Assembly: GCF_020880415.1 (NCBI RefSeq)
Contig: NZ_JAJIUJ010000048.1
Coordinates: 1-54,074 of the forward strand
Length of the DNA stretch: 54,074 nt
Source of the DNA: Xanthomonas euvesicatoria pv. euvesicatoria
GTDB taxonomy: Bacteria; Pseudomonadota; Gammaproteobacteria; Xanthomonadales; Xanthomonadaceae
Direction: 5' to 3'
Positions 45,927 through 54,074 of this stretch are shown one piece after another. How positions within the stretch are numbered: position 1 is the first letter of the stretch; every line of letters begins with the position of its first letter. Below the pieces are notes generated by a model. The model was not told the DNA's origin. It ran no database searches and saw nothing but the letters and a program-made list of their open reading frames with translations. Made by a program: the position numbers and the translations under genes.

Positions 45927-46805
45927 TTACCAATCGATGCGGCCGTCGATCACCTGCAGCGTCGCTCCGCCAATCCAGACTTCGCCTTCCGCGTCCACCT
46001 CCACCTGGACGCGGCCGTCGCGGCCAACCTCGCGGCCCTGACTGGCGACGTAGCGCGACTGCGCTCCGGGCAGGCGGCCCTCGCCATGCAGGCGGGCGGC
46101 AATACAGGCATTGGCGCTGCCGGTGACCGGGTCTTCCGCAATGCCATCGCCCGGGCAGAACGCGCGGACGGCCAAGTCGGCATCGCCATCGTGCACGGGC
46201 GCGTAGATGGCCAGGCCAACGGCGGCGCTGGCCTGGGTCAGGCGCGCAATGGCGGCAAGCTCCGGGACTGCCTGCCGTATCGCCTGCGCGTCGGCCAATT
46301 CCAGCAACCACCAGTTCGGGCCGTTGTTCCAGAGTGCGGCCGGCTGCGCGCTGACGCGCAGGCCAGTGCAGGCGCCACGCAGCGCCTCGGCGTACGTGTC
46401 GCCCGTGTCGATGGCGCGTGCGCGCGGGGCGCGCAGCCGCACCAGCAAGGCGCCGTGCCGGTCGAACACGTCCACCGGCAGCACGCCGGCCGCGCATTGC
46501 TGGCGCAGCCGGCCGTCGGGCTTGTACGCGGTCACGCCGTGGGTCACCGCCGCCCACGCGGCACCGACGCTGGGGTGGCCGGCAAACGGTAGCTCGGCAC
46601 GTGGGGTGAAGATGCGGATGTGGTAATCGGCATCGGGCACGCTGACCGGCAGGAAGAAGACCGTCTCGGACAGATTCAGCCACGCGGCGATCTGCTGCAT
46701 CTGCGCAGACGACAACGTCTCTGCATTGAAGACCACGCCCAGCGGGTTGCCGCTGCCGGCCCGGGCGGCGAAAACATCCAGTTGCAGATAGCGGTGCTTG
46801 CTCAT
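45927..46805 (-). CDS. PhzF-family isomerase-like protein (copy 2)
   Basis: The upstream member of the pair, 292 residues, with Q-L-D-V-F-A-A-R-A-G-S-G-N-P-L-G-V-V, E-T-V-F-F-L, F-A-G-H-P-S-V-G-A-A-W and C-terminal V-W-I-G-G-A-T-L. The two proteins share most motifs but differ elsewhere, so the duplication is old. It is divergent from lysAC. Function is unknown. Confidence 0.92.
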   Translation of the reverse strand: MSKHRYLQLDVFAARAGSGNPLGVVFNAETLSSAQMQQIAAWLNLSETVFFLPVSVPDADYHIRIFTPRAELPFAGHPSVGAAWAAVTHGVTAYKPDGRLRQQCAAGVLPVDVFDRHGALLVRLRAPRARAIDTGDTYAEALRGACTGLRVSAQPAALWNNGPNWWLLELADAQAIRQAVPELAAIARLTQASAAVGLAIYAPVHDGDADLAVRAFCPGDGIAEDPVTGSANACIAARLHGEGRLPGAQSRYVASQGREVGRDGRVQVEVDAEGEVWIGGATLQVIDGRIDW

Positions 46806-46926
46806 GGTGGGGACATCTCGATCGAAGGAGGGCGCGGCGATGGTTGCAGTGCAAACCGATACGGCAGTGGACGTGGCGACCGTAACGCTGTGATCGCACG
46901 CGGGGTCATGTCAGCAGCATTGGCAG

Positions 46927-46932
46927 TAGAAT
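46927..46932 (+). promoter_or_regulatory. -10 element of the lysAC-murD2 operon
   Basis: TAGAAT about 57 bp before the lysAC ATG. The -35 near 46904 is weak. There is no lysine riboswitch-like structure in the 183-bp gap. Confidence 0.4.
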
Positions 46933-46988
46933 CGGAGGTTCCGCTCGGCATCCCGGGCATCTTCCCCCCATCCTAAACGCATATCTCA

Positions 46989-49598
46989 ATGTCAGCTCCC
47001 CACTCTACCGATCGTTGGATCGTCCTCAAGTTCGGCGGCACTTCGGTGTCGCGTCGTCATCGCTGGGACACGATTGGAAAACTGGCGGGCAAACGGGCGC
47101 ACGAGACCGGCGGTCGCGTGCTGGTGGTGGTGTCTGCATTGTCGGGCGTGACCAACGAGCTCACCGCCATTGCCGACGGCGCCGCCGATAGCGCACAGCG
47201 CGTGGCGGCACTGGACCAACGCCATCGTGAGTTTCTGGCCGAGCTCGAACTGGACGCCGATGCGGTGCTGGGCGAGCGACTGGCCGCACTGCATGCGTTG
47301 CTGGGCGACGCGCGCGCTGCAATGCGCACGCTGGACTGGCAGGCCGAGGTGCTGGGGCAGGGCGAGTTGCTGTCGTCCACCATCGGTGCGGCGTACCTGC
47401 ATGCCAGCGGCCTGGACATGGGCTGGCTGGATGCGCGCCAATGGCTGTCGGCGCCGCCCCCGCAGCCGAATCAGAGCGAGTGGTCCAAGCGGCTGTCGGT
47501 GTCGTGCCAGTGGCAGTCCGATGCCGATTGGCGCACGCGTTTCGCCGCGCAACCGACACGCTTGCTGATCACGCAAGGCTTCATTTCGCGTCATGCCGAT
47601 GGCGGCACCGCGATTCTGGGCCGTGGCGGTTCGGATACCTCGGCGGCGTACTTCGGTGCGCTGCTCGGCGCCAGCCGCGTGGAAATCTGGACCGATGTGC
47701 CCGGCATGTTCAGCGCCAACCCGAAGGAAGTGCCGGACGCGCGGCTGCTGACCCGGCTGGACTATTACGAAGCGCAGGAAATCGCCACCACCGGCGCCAA
47801 GGTGCTGCATCCGCGTTCGATCAAGCCGTGTCGCGACTCCGGCGTGCCGATGGCGATCCTGGACACCGAGCGCCCCGATCTGCCGGGCACCAGCATCGAC
47901 GGCAATGCCGAACCGGTGTTGGGCGTCAAGGCGATCAGCCGCCGCAACGGCATCGTGCTGGTGTCGATGGAAGGTATCGGCATGTGGCAGCAGGTCGGCT
48001 TCCTGGCCGACGTGTTCACGCTGTTCAAGAAGCATGGCCTGTCGGTGGATCTGATCGGTTCGGCCGAGACCAACGTCACCGTGTCGCTGGATCCTTCGGA
48101 AAACCTGGTCAACACCGACGTGCTGGCGGCGTTGTCGGCCGATCTGTCGCAGATCTGCAAGGTCAAGATCATCGTTCCTTGCGCGGCCATCACCCTGGTC
48201 GGGCGCGGCATGCGTTCGCTGCTGCACAAGCTCTCCGACGTGTGGGCCACGTTCGGGCAGGAGCGCGTGCACATGATTTCGCAGTCGTCCAACGACTTGA
48301 ACCTGACCTTCGTCATCGACGAAGCCGATGCCGACGGTTTGCTGCCGATCCTGCATGCCGAACTGATCGACAGCGGTGCAATGCCGGTCAGCGAGGGCGA
48401 GGTGTTCGGCCCGCGCTGGCGGCAGATCATCGGCTCGGTACGTCCGCGTCCCACGCCGTGGTGGCATGCCGAGCGCGCGCATCTGCTGTCGCTGTCCAAG
48501 GCCGGGACGCCGCGTTACGCGTACCACCTGCCCACGGTGCGTGCGCGTGCGCATGCGCTGGCGCAGATTGCCGCGGTGGATCAGCGCTATTACGCGATCA
48601 AAGCCAACGCGCATCCGGCCATCTTGATGGCGCTGGAACAGGCCGGCTTCGGGCTGGAGTGCGTCTCGCACGGCGAATTGCGCCGCGTCTTCCAGACGCT
48701 GCCGGAGTTGTCGCCGCGGCGCGTGCTGTTCACGCCGAGCTTTGCGCCCAAGGCCGAATACGAGGCGGCCTTCGCGCTGGGCGTGACGGTGACCGTGGAC
48801 AACGTCGAAGCGCTGCGCAACTGGCCCGAGGTGTTCCGTGGCCGCACGATCTGGCTGCGCATCGACCTGGGGCACGGCGACGGCCATCACGAGAAGGTCA
48901 ACACCGGCGGCAAGGCGTCCAAGTTCGGCCTGTCGTCCACGCGCGTGGATGAATTCGTCGATGTGGCGCGCACGCTCGAGGTCACCATCACCGGCGTGCA
49001 TGCGCATCTGGGCAGTGGCGTGGAGACCGGCGAGCACTGGCGGATGATGTACGACGAGTTGGCCGGCTTCGCGCGTCGCATCGGCACGGTAGAGACCATC
49101 GACATCGGCGGCGGCCTGCCGATTCCGTACAGCGCCGAAGACGAGCCGTTCGATCTGGAGGTGTGGGCCAAGGGCCTGGCCGAGGTCAAGGCGGTGCATC
49201 CTGGCTACCGCCTGGCGATCGAGCCGGGCCGCTATCTGGTGGCCGAAGCCGGCGTCTTGCTGGCCAGCGTCACCCAGGTGATCGAGAAGGACGGTGTGCA
49301 CCGCGTGGGCCTGGATGCGGGCATGAACACCTTGATTCGCCCGGCGTTGTACGACGCCTGGCACGACATCGAAAACCTCAGCCAACTCGACGCGCCGGCC
49401 GGCGGCATGTTCGATATCGTCGGGCCGATCTGCGAATCGTCGGACGTGTTCGGCAAGCGTCGCCGGCTGCCAGCGGCCACTGCACCGGGCGATGTGGTGC
49501 TGGTCGCCGATGCCGGTGCCTACGGCTACACGATGGCCAGCACCTACAATCAGCGCGAATTGCCGCGCGAAGAGGTGATCGATGCGTCCACTGGCTGA
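46989..49598 (+). CDS. lysAC: Bifunctional aspartate kinase / diaminopimelate decarboxylase
   Basis: Fusion of the first and last enzymes of the lysine pathway. Residues 1-470 are aspartokinase: K-F-G-G-T-S at 14-19, the D-T-S-A-A-Y region near 216-221, and C-terminal ACT-like segments. Residues about 480-869 are a group IV PLP decarboxylase: K538 in Y-Y-A-I-K-A-N (PLP lysine), H-L-G-S-G, and C-E-S-S-D-V-F-G. At 869 residues it is full length for this Xanthomonadaceae-type fusion. Its last 17 bases overlap the next gene. Confidence 0.95.
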   Translation: MSAPHSTDRWIVLKFGGTSVSRRHRWDTIGKLAGKRAHETGGRVLVVVSALSGVTNELTAIADGAADSAQRVAALDQRHREFLAELELDADAVLGERLAALHALLGDARAAMRTLDWQAEVLGQGELLSSTIGAAYLHASGLDMGWLDARQWLSAPPPQPNQSEWSKRLSVSCQWQSDADWRTRFAAQPTRLLITQGFISRHADGGTAILGRGGSDTSAAYFGALLGASRVEIWTDVPGMFSANPKEVPDARLLTRLDYYEAQEIATTGAKVLHPRSIKPCRDSGVPMAILDTERPDLPGTSIDGNAEPVLGVKAISRRNGIVLVSMEGIGMWQQVGFLADVFTLFKKHGLSVDLIGSAETNVTVSLDPSENLVNTDVLAALSADLSQICKVKIIVPCAAITLVGRGMRSLLHKLSDVWATFGQERVHMISQSSNDLNLTFVIDEADADGLLPILHAELIDSGAMPVSEGEVFGPRWRQIIGSVRPRPTPWWHAERAHLLSLSKAGTPRYAYHLPTVRARAHALAQIAAVDQRYYAIKANAHPAILMALEQAGFGLECVSHGELRRVFQTLPELSPRRVLFTPSFAPKAEYEAAFALGVTVTVDNVEALRNWPEVFRGRTIWLRIDLGHGDGHHEKVNTGGKASKFGLSSTRVDEFVDVARTLEVTITGVHAHLGSGVETGEHWRMMYDELAGFARRIGTVETIDIGGGLPIPYSAEDEPFDLEVWAKGLAEVKAVHPGYRLAIEPGRYLVAEAGVLLASVTQVIEKDGVHRVGLDAGMNTLIRPALYDAWHDIENLSQLDAPAGGMFDIVGPICESSDVFGKRRRLPAATAPGDVVLVADAGAYGYTMASTYNQRELPREEVIDASTG

Positions 49599-50040
49599 GT
49601 TCGTCGTACTCAGCACGTTGGCCGGTGGCGTGGCGATGGTGTTTTCCACCGCCATCGATATCGCCGGGCAACCGACCCCGTGGACCGACAGCTTGAAGTG
49701 GGCAATCCCCGCATTGGTCGCTGCCGGCCTCGGCGCGTGGAGCGCAGCGTTCTGGCAACGTCGGCGTGCCCGGCAGGCACGCGCGCAGCGCGCCGGCGGC
49801 ATGGCATTGCGCACCGTGGTGTTGAGTGCGCTTGGCTATCTGCCGGCGTTGCTGCTGTATCTGCTGGTCGCGTTGGCCATCACCGGCGACGCAACGGTGA
49901 TTCGCTCGGATGTGATGCTGCTGTTGTTCGTGATCGGTTGCCTGCCGTTGCTTTGGGCGGCGGTGCCGTTTTCCATGATTGAATATGTCCTGTGCCGACG
50001 TTATCTGCGTCGTGTACGTGTTTCTGCAGGTAGTCCATGA
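49582..50040 (+). CDS. Membrane protein between lysAC and murL
   Basis: A 152-residue protein with about four hydrophobic segments: residues 5-25, 38-56, 79-99 and 108-128. A basic stretch (F-W-Q-R-R-R-A-R-Q) separates helix pairs, and the tail is basic too (C-R-R-Y-L-R-R-V-R). I do not recognise a family. It overlaps lysAC by 17 bp and murL by 4 bp (ATGA), so it is locked into this operon. Involvement in peptidoglycan precursor supply is possible but not shown. Confidence 0.75.
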   Translation: MRPLAEFVVLSTLAGGVAMVFSTAIDIAGQPTPWTDSLKWAIPALVAAGLGAWSAAFWQRRRARQARAQRAGGMALRTVVLSALGYLPALLLYLLVALAITGDATVIRSDVMLLLFVIGCLPLLWAAVPFSMIEYVLCRRYLRRVRVSAGSP

Positions 50041-51392
50041 GCGCTTTCGACAAACATCAGATGTCCACCTTCCGTTTCGTGCGTTGCGCACTCGACGCGC
50101 AGACCGGCGTGGCGACGCTGGTGTATGCCTTCGATCAAGGCCCGGAGCTGGTCGAGACCGTTGCGGTGCCGGGCGCTCCGTTCGTGCTAGAGGGCGCGCG
50201 GGCAACTGCCGTGCAACAGGCGCTGCGGCTGCTGCATCTCATTGCAGGGGTCAGTTATTTCAAGGCCGCGGTGCCGCCGAACATCGCCATCGACAGCTAC
50301 GGCATCGATGCCGAGACGGCCGCGCTGGTGGAAAGCGTGTATCTGCACGGCCTGGGCGAATTTGCCTACCGCAATGGCTTGGATCTGCACGGCAAGATCC
50401 ACTTCCCGGTGGAGGCGCAGGCTTCTGCCGCCGCGCCGGCGGTGGGGTTGCGCGAGCATGCGCTGGTGGCGATCGGCGGCGGTAAGGATTCGCTGGTCAG
50501 CATCGAGGCGCTGCGCCAGGCCGGCCTGGCGCAGACCGTGAGCTGGATCGGCGGTTCGCAACTCATCCGTGCCTGCGCAGAGCGCACCGGGTTGCCGGTA
50601 CTCAACATCGGCCGCGTGCTGGCACCGGAATTGTTCGAACTCAACCGCCAGGGCGCGTGGAACGGGCATATCCCGGTGACCGCGGTGAACTCGGCCATTC
50701 TGGTGCTGGCAGCGCTGCTCACTGGTGTTGATCAGGTGGTGTTCTCCAACGAACGCTCGGCCAGTTACGGCAGCCAGATTCCCGGCACCGGCGAGGTCAA
50801 TCACCAGTGGTCCAAGGGCTGGGCCTTCGAACAGGCGTTCGGCGAGTACGTGCAGCGGCACGTGGCAGCCGATCTGCGCTATTACTCGTTGCTGCGGCCG
50901 CTCTCGGAGTTGGCGGTGGCGCGGCAGTTCGCCAAGACCGATCACTACGACGCGCATTTTTCCAGCTGCAACCGCAACTTCCACATCATGGGCGAGCGCC
51001 CGGTGCACCGCTGGTGCGGCGTGTGCCCGAAGTGCCATTTCGTGTTCCTGGCGCTGGCGCCGTTCATGCCCAAGACACGGCTGGTCAACATCTTCGGGCG
51101 CAATCTGCTCGACGATGCGACCCAGGCCGGCGGCTACGACGCGTTGCTGGAATTCCAGGACCACAAGCCGTTCGAATGCGTGGGCGAAGGCCGTGAATCG
51201 CGCGCGGCGATGGCGGTGCTGGCCAGCCGCGCGGAGTGGAAGGAGGACGCGTTGTTGAAGCGCTTCATCCGCGACATCCAGCCGCAGCTCGACCCAGATG
51301 ATCTGCAGGTCGAGCCACTCATGGCCATCGATGGCGAGCACCGGATTCCGCCGGCGCTGTGGGAGCGCGTGCGTGCGAATTTCGCAGCTTGA
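50037..51392 (+). CDS. murL: UDP-MurNAc-L-Ala-L-Glu epimerase MurL
   Basis: Epimerises the L-Glu of UDP-MurNAc-L-Ala-L-Glu to D-Glu with ATP; the route is known in Xanthomonas and replaces free D-Glu made by MurI. The 451-residue protein contains G-G-G-K-D-S at 147-152, very like the PP-loop S-G-G-x-D-S, and a W-C-G-V-C-P-K-C cluster (C327, C330, C333) near the C-terminus. Overlap with murD2 (20 bp, different frame) fits the paired function. It begins with the ATG shared with the previous stop. Confidence 0.92.
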   Translation: MSAFDKHQMSTFRFVRCALDAQTGVATLVYAFDQGPELVETVAVPGAPFVLEGARATAVQQALRLLHLIAGVSYFKAAVPPNIAIDSYGIDAETAALVESVYLHGLGEFAYRNGLDLHGKIHFPVEAQASAAAPAVGLREHALVAIGGGKDSLVSIEALRQAGLAQTVSWIGGSQLIRACAERTGLPVLNIGRVLAPELFELNRQGAWNGHIPVTAVNSAILVLAALLTGVDQVVFSNERSASYGSQIPGTGEVNHQWSKGWAFEQAFGEYVQRHVAADLRYYSLLRPLSELAVARQFAKTDHYDAHFSSCNRNFHIMGERPVHRWCGVCPKCHFVFLALAPFMPKTRLVNIFGRNLLDDATQAGGYDALLEFQDHKPFECVGEGRESRAAMAVLASRAEWKEDALLKRFIRDIQPQLDPDDLQVEPLMAIDGEHRIPPALWERVRANFAA

Positions 51393-52779
51393 AGGCAAGA
51401 CCGTTGCGTTGTGGGGCTGGGGGCGTGAAGGACGCGCGGCGTACCGTGCGCTGCGGACGCGCCTGCCGACGCAAGCGCTGACGGTGTTCTGCAACGCCGA
51501 AGAGGCGCGCGAGATTGATGCGCTGGAAGATGCGGCCTTGCAGGTGGAAACCGCTGCCAGCGCGCAGGCGCTGGGGCGATTCGAGATCGTCGTGAAGTCG
51601 CCCGGCATCAGCCCGTATCGCGCCGAGGCATTGGTCGCCGCCGCGCAGGGCACGTGCTTCATCGGCGGCACCGCGCTGTGGTTTGCCGAACACGCGCAGG
51701 CGGACGGCAGCGTGCCCGGTGTCATCTGCGTCACCGGCACCAAGGGCAAGAGCACCACCACGGCGCTGCTGGCGCACCTGCTGCGCGCGGCCGGGCATCG
51801 CACCGCGTTGGTCGGCAATATCGGCCAGCCCTTGCTGGAAGTGCTGGCACCGCAGCCGCCGCCGGCGTATTGGGCGATCGAGTTGTCCAGCTACCAGACC
51901 GGTGATGTCGGGCGCAGCGGCGCGCGCCCGGAACTGGCACTGGTGTTGAATCTGTTTCCCGAGCATCTGGACTGGCACGGCGATGAGGCACGCTATGTGC
52001 GCGACAAGCTGTCGCTGGTGACCGAAGGCCGGCCGCGGATCGCCTTGCTCAACGCTGCCGACCCGCTGCTTGCCGGCCTGCAGTTGCCGGATAGCCAGGT
52101 GCGTTGGTTCAATCATTCCGCCGGTTGGCATCTGCGTGGCGACGTGGTCTATCGCGGCGAACAGGCCATTTTCGATACCGCCGATGTGCCGCTGCCGGGC
52201 GAGCACAACCGCCGCAACCTGTGCGCGGTGCTGGCGGCGGTAGAGGCCTTGGGCCTGGATGCGGCGGCACTTGCGCCGGCGGCAGCGAGCTTTCGTCCAT
52301 TGCCCAACCGCCTGCAGTTGCTCGGCAGCGTGGACGGCATCAGCTACGTCAACGATTCCATCAGCACCACGCCGCATGCATCGCTGGCTGCCCTGGCGTG
52401 CTTTGCGCAGCGACGCGTGGCACTACTGGTCGGTGGCCATGATCGCGGGCTGGATTGGCACGATTTCGCCCAGCAGATGGCGCGGCAGGCGCCGCTGGAA
52501 ATCGTGACCATGGGCGCCAACGGCCCACGCATCCATGCATTGCTGGCGCCGCTGGCCGAGGCGGGGCACTTCGGCCTGCATGCGGCCAACGATCTCGAAC
52601 ACGCCATGGGACTGGCGCGCGCTGCGCTGGGCCAGCAGGGCGGTGTGGTGCTGCTCTCGCCCGGGGCGCCCAGCTTCGGCGCCTACAGCGACTATGTTGC
52701 GCGCGGCCGCCACTTCGCGCAGCTGGCAGGGTTCGACCCGGCGGCAATCAGCGCGATTGACGGACTGGGTGTGCACTGA
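51373..52779 (+). CDS. murD2: UDP-MurNAc-L-alanine--L-glutamate ligase MurD2
   Basis: Adds L-Glu, rather than D-Glu, to UDP-MurNAc-L-Ala. The GTG at 51373 gives 468 residues: Rossmann-like W-G-W-G-R-E-G near 15-21, the ATP loop T-G-T-K-G-K-S-T at 121-128, N-R-R-N in the central part, and the ligase C-terminal domain. Upstream in-frame starts, such as 51298, lie inside murL and add residues without Mur similarity. The preceding murL provides the next enzyme. Confidence 0.92.
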   Translation: MRISQLEGKTVALWGWGREGRAAYRALRTRLPTQALTVFCNAEEAREIDALEDAALQVETAASAQALGRFEIVVKSPGISPYRAEALVAAAQGTCFIGGTALWFAEHAQADGSVPGVICVTGTKGKSTTTALLAHLLRAAGHRTALVGNIGQPLLEVLAPQPPPAYWAIELSSYQTGDVGRSGARPELALVLNLFPEHLDWHGDEARYVRDKLSLVTEGRPRIALLNAADPLLAGLQLPDSQVRWFNHSAGWHLRGDVVYRGEQAIFDTADVPLPGEHNRRNLCAVLAAVEALGLDAAALAPAAASFRPLPNRLQLLGSVDGISYVNDSISTTPHASLAALACFAQRRVALLVGGHDRGLDWHDFAQQMARQAPLEIVTMGANGPRIHALLAPLAEAGHFGLHAANDLEHAMGLARAALGQQGGVVLLSPGAPSFGAYSDYVARGRHFAQLAGFDPAAISAIDGLGVH

Positions 52780-52963
52780 AGGCGGCTAACGCACCGGCTG
52801 CACTCATCGGCTGGTGGGCATGGCCGATGCTCGGCAATGGTATGTGCCGCTCGCACACCGCTGTGCCTGCGCGCTGTTCTCCGCCACCAGATGGATGTTC
52901 GTTGCCTGTTGGTCGCCGCGCCAACGCCAGCGCCGCCGCGGTGGCGCGATCGCCTCGAAAGCA

Positions 52964-52982
52964 CGCATGCGCAGCGCATGCG
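52964..52982. repeat. 19-bp near-perfect palindrome
   Basis: CGCATGCGC-A-GCGCATGCG, arms of nine bases around a single A, about 185 bp after murD2. It may be a protein site or a cruciform-forming hairpin. There is no T run. Confidence 0.8.
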
Positions 52983-53040
52983 AACGCGCAGGTGCGATCG
53001 GACTGACTGCCTGCCGCCACCGTGGCCGGCAGCGGCGACG

Positions 53041-53901
53041 ATGACCTCTCCTGCACGGCAGCAGCGCCTACACTCGCCGCACCATCCTGGGAGCAAGCAC
53101 ATTTACAAGCAACGGACATGGCGTGGCATTGGGTTGATCGGTGTTCTGGCTTCGCTGGCCTTCCCCGCAGCAGCGGCGATGCAGGCCAAGCCGCTGGAAT
53201 GGAAGATCGGCAAGGACACCTATAGCGGCGTGCTGGTGTACGACGATGCCGGCGATGCCAAGCGCCCGGGGCTGGTCATGGTGCCCAACTGGCGCGGTGT
53301 CAACGACTCGGCGGTGACCAAGGCCAAGCAGCTGGCCGGCGACGATTACGTGGTGCTGGTGGCCGACGTGTATGGCAAGGGCAAGCGCCCGGCCAACGAC
53401 AGCGAGGCTGGGCAGTTCGCCGGCGCCCTGAAGAAGGATCCGCCGGAGTTGCGCGCACGCGCACTGAAAGCGGTAGAGGTGCTCAAGGCGCAGGCCGGCA
53501 AGGCGCCGCTGGACGCAGCGCGCATCGGTGCGGTGGGTTTCTGCTTCGGCGGCACCACGGTGCTGGAGCTGGTGCGCTCAGGCGCGCAGCTGGCCGGCGT
53601 GGTGAGCCTGCATGGTGGCATCGCGACTCCCAGCCCGGCCGCCGCCGGCTCGGCCAAGACGCCGCTGCTGGTGCTCAACGGTGCCGACGACAAGAGCGTG
53701 AGCAAGGCGGATATCGCCGCGTTCGAAACCGAAATGAATGCGGCCGGCGCAGATTGGCAATTCGTCAATTTCAGCGGCGCGGTGCATTGCTTTGCCGAGG
53801 CCGACGCCAACAGCCCGCCGGGCTGCCTGTACAACCCGCGTGCGGCCAAGCGGGCGTATCGCATGCTCGGCGATTTCTTCGACGAGCGCTTTGGGCAGTA
53901 G
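53041..53901 (+). CDS. Exported dienelactone-hydrolase-family protein
   Basis: An alpha/beta hydrolase with the dienelactone pattern: G-L-V-M-V-P-N-W-R-G near the mature start, nucleophile Cys in G-F-C-F-G-G, D in N-G-A-D-D-K-S and His in A-V-H-C-F-A. The preceding A-L-A-S-L-A-F-P-A-A-A-A looks like a Sec signal peptide core. The nearest ATG is at 53041, giving 286 residues with an unusually long 25-residue N-region. A start at the ATT of residue 21 (53101) would give a neat leader but is a non-standard codon. The substrate is unknown. Confidence 0.82.
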   Translation: MTSPARQQRLHSPHHPGSKHIYKQRTWRGIGLIGVLASLAFPAAAAMQAKPLEWKIGKDTYSGVLVYDDAGDAKRPGLVMVPNWRGVNDSAVTKAKQLAGDDYVVLVADVYGKGKRPANDSEAGQFAGALKKDPPELRARALKAVEVLKAQAGKAPLDAARIGAVGFCFGGTTVLELVRSGAQLAGVVSLHGGIATPSPAAAGSAKTPLLVLNGADDKSVSKADIAAFETEMNAAGADWQFVNFSGAVHCFAEADANSPPGCLYNPRAAKRAYRMLGDFFDERFGQ

Positions 53902-54074
53902 CCGGGATTGGTGATTTGGGATTGGGGATTCGCAAGAGCGAAGTCCCGTCCTTCAGCGAATCAAACCCCCGGGTTTTTGCTCGGGAGTTTCGCTGATCAA
54001 TCATTCGGCTAACCGATGTCGGGACGCGCAAAACCGCGATCAAGCCGCCTTTGCGAATCCCTAATCTCCAATCT
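53900..54074. repeat. Heptamer inverted-arm repeat with internal hairpin (window edge)
   Basis: Left arm GGGATTGGTGATTTGGGATT with GGGGATTCGCAAGAG (complement of CTCTTGCGAATCCCC, the family core). Between the arms is an imperfect hairpin: CAGCGAATCAAACCCCCG against CGGGAGTTTCGCTG (53954-53995). The right arm (GCGAATCCCTAATCTCC) runs into the window end. This is the largest copy in the window. Confidence 0.8.

Noticed and set aside
46930..46975. tRNA-like sequence GAGGTTCCGCTCGGCATCCC
   Set aside because: No cloverleaf arms can be assembled around it.
46806..46988. A lysine riboswitch upstream of lysAC
   Set aside because: The gap is short and I cannot find the conserved lysine-aptamer helices or a regulatory hairpin.
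46992..49814. A 940-codon open frame on the minus strand opposite lysAC
   Set aside because: Antisense frames stay open in high-GC genes because of codon-position bias. The sequence is rich in His, Arg, Gln and Gly, has no family resemblance and lies fully over a certain gene.

Overview
The window is about 54 kb of dense, high-GC gammaproteobacterial chromosome. Its gene content points to Xanthomonas (Xanthomonadaceae): a fused aspartokinase/diaminopimelate decarboxylase (lysAC), the MurD2/MurL route to D-Glu in peptidoglycan, tandem PilT/PilU motors, and many short palindromic intergenic repeats. I see no transposase, integrase, phage gene, CRISPR array, rRNA or tRNA. Most of it reads as core chromosome, and species cannot be decided from the sequence alone.

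Layout. (1) 110-3891, minus: purM, a small membrane protein, purN and two tandem DUF3108 envelope proteins. (2) 4023-7002, plus: DUF2066 protein, PerM/AI-2E-type permease and hda, each overlapping the next by 4 bp. (3) 7094-9153, minus: murU and amgK (MurNAc salvage), then a GlsB/YeaQ-type membrane protein. (4) 9662-13342: an N-terminally truncated M20 peptidase pseudogene, a ComEA-like protein, a HutD-like protein with a low-complexity insertion, and a four-EF-hand protein. (5) 13513-22329, minus: an eight-gene iron operon (TonB siderophore receptor, PiuC-type dioxygenase, Sel1 protein, PepSY membrane protein, DUF2271, DUF4198, ApbE, membrane-anchored flavodoxin/FNR reductase) below a Fur-box-like site. 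(6) 22670-29059, minus: the SUF iron-sulfur assembly operon (Rrf2 regulator, sufBCDS) followed by a GNAT and a Rieske protein. (7) 29232-33279: a SET-domain methyltransferase, a PfpI/DJ-1 family protein, envelope proteins, an M23 peptidase and an HU protein with a histone-H1-like tail. (8) 33839-39306: proC and yggS (minus), then pilT, pilU and a YitT protein (plus). (9) 39480-44750: DUF72, tag, the yqgE-ruvX-pyrB operon, an OsmC protein and a glycine-zipper protein. (10) 45014-46805: two tandem PhzF proteins. (11) 46989-52779: lysAC, a membrane protein, murL and murD2 in one overlapping operon. (12) A dienelactone-hydrolase-like protein ends the window.

How the genes work together. Regions 5 and 6 are both about iron: uptake of a ferric siderophore with, I infer, a flavin-based electron chain that reduces it in the periplasm, next to the machinery that builds Fe-S clusters. 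Regions 3 and 11 are both about peptidoglycan: MurNAc salvage to UDP-MurNAc (AmgK, MurU), then addition of L-Glu (MurD2) and its epimerisation on the nucleotide (MurL), with lysAC controlling entry to and exit from the DAP pathway.

The least explained features are the composition of the iron operon (a modified flavinylation motif in DUF2271, an ApbE without an export signal, a DUF4198 protein whose mature form would begin with His), two families of palindromic repeats placed inside operons, in-frame hexanucleotide repeats in domain linkers, and the SET methyltransferase near an H1-tailed HU protein.
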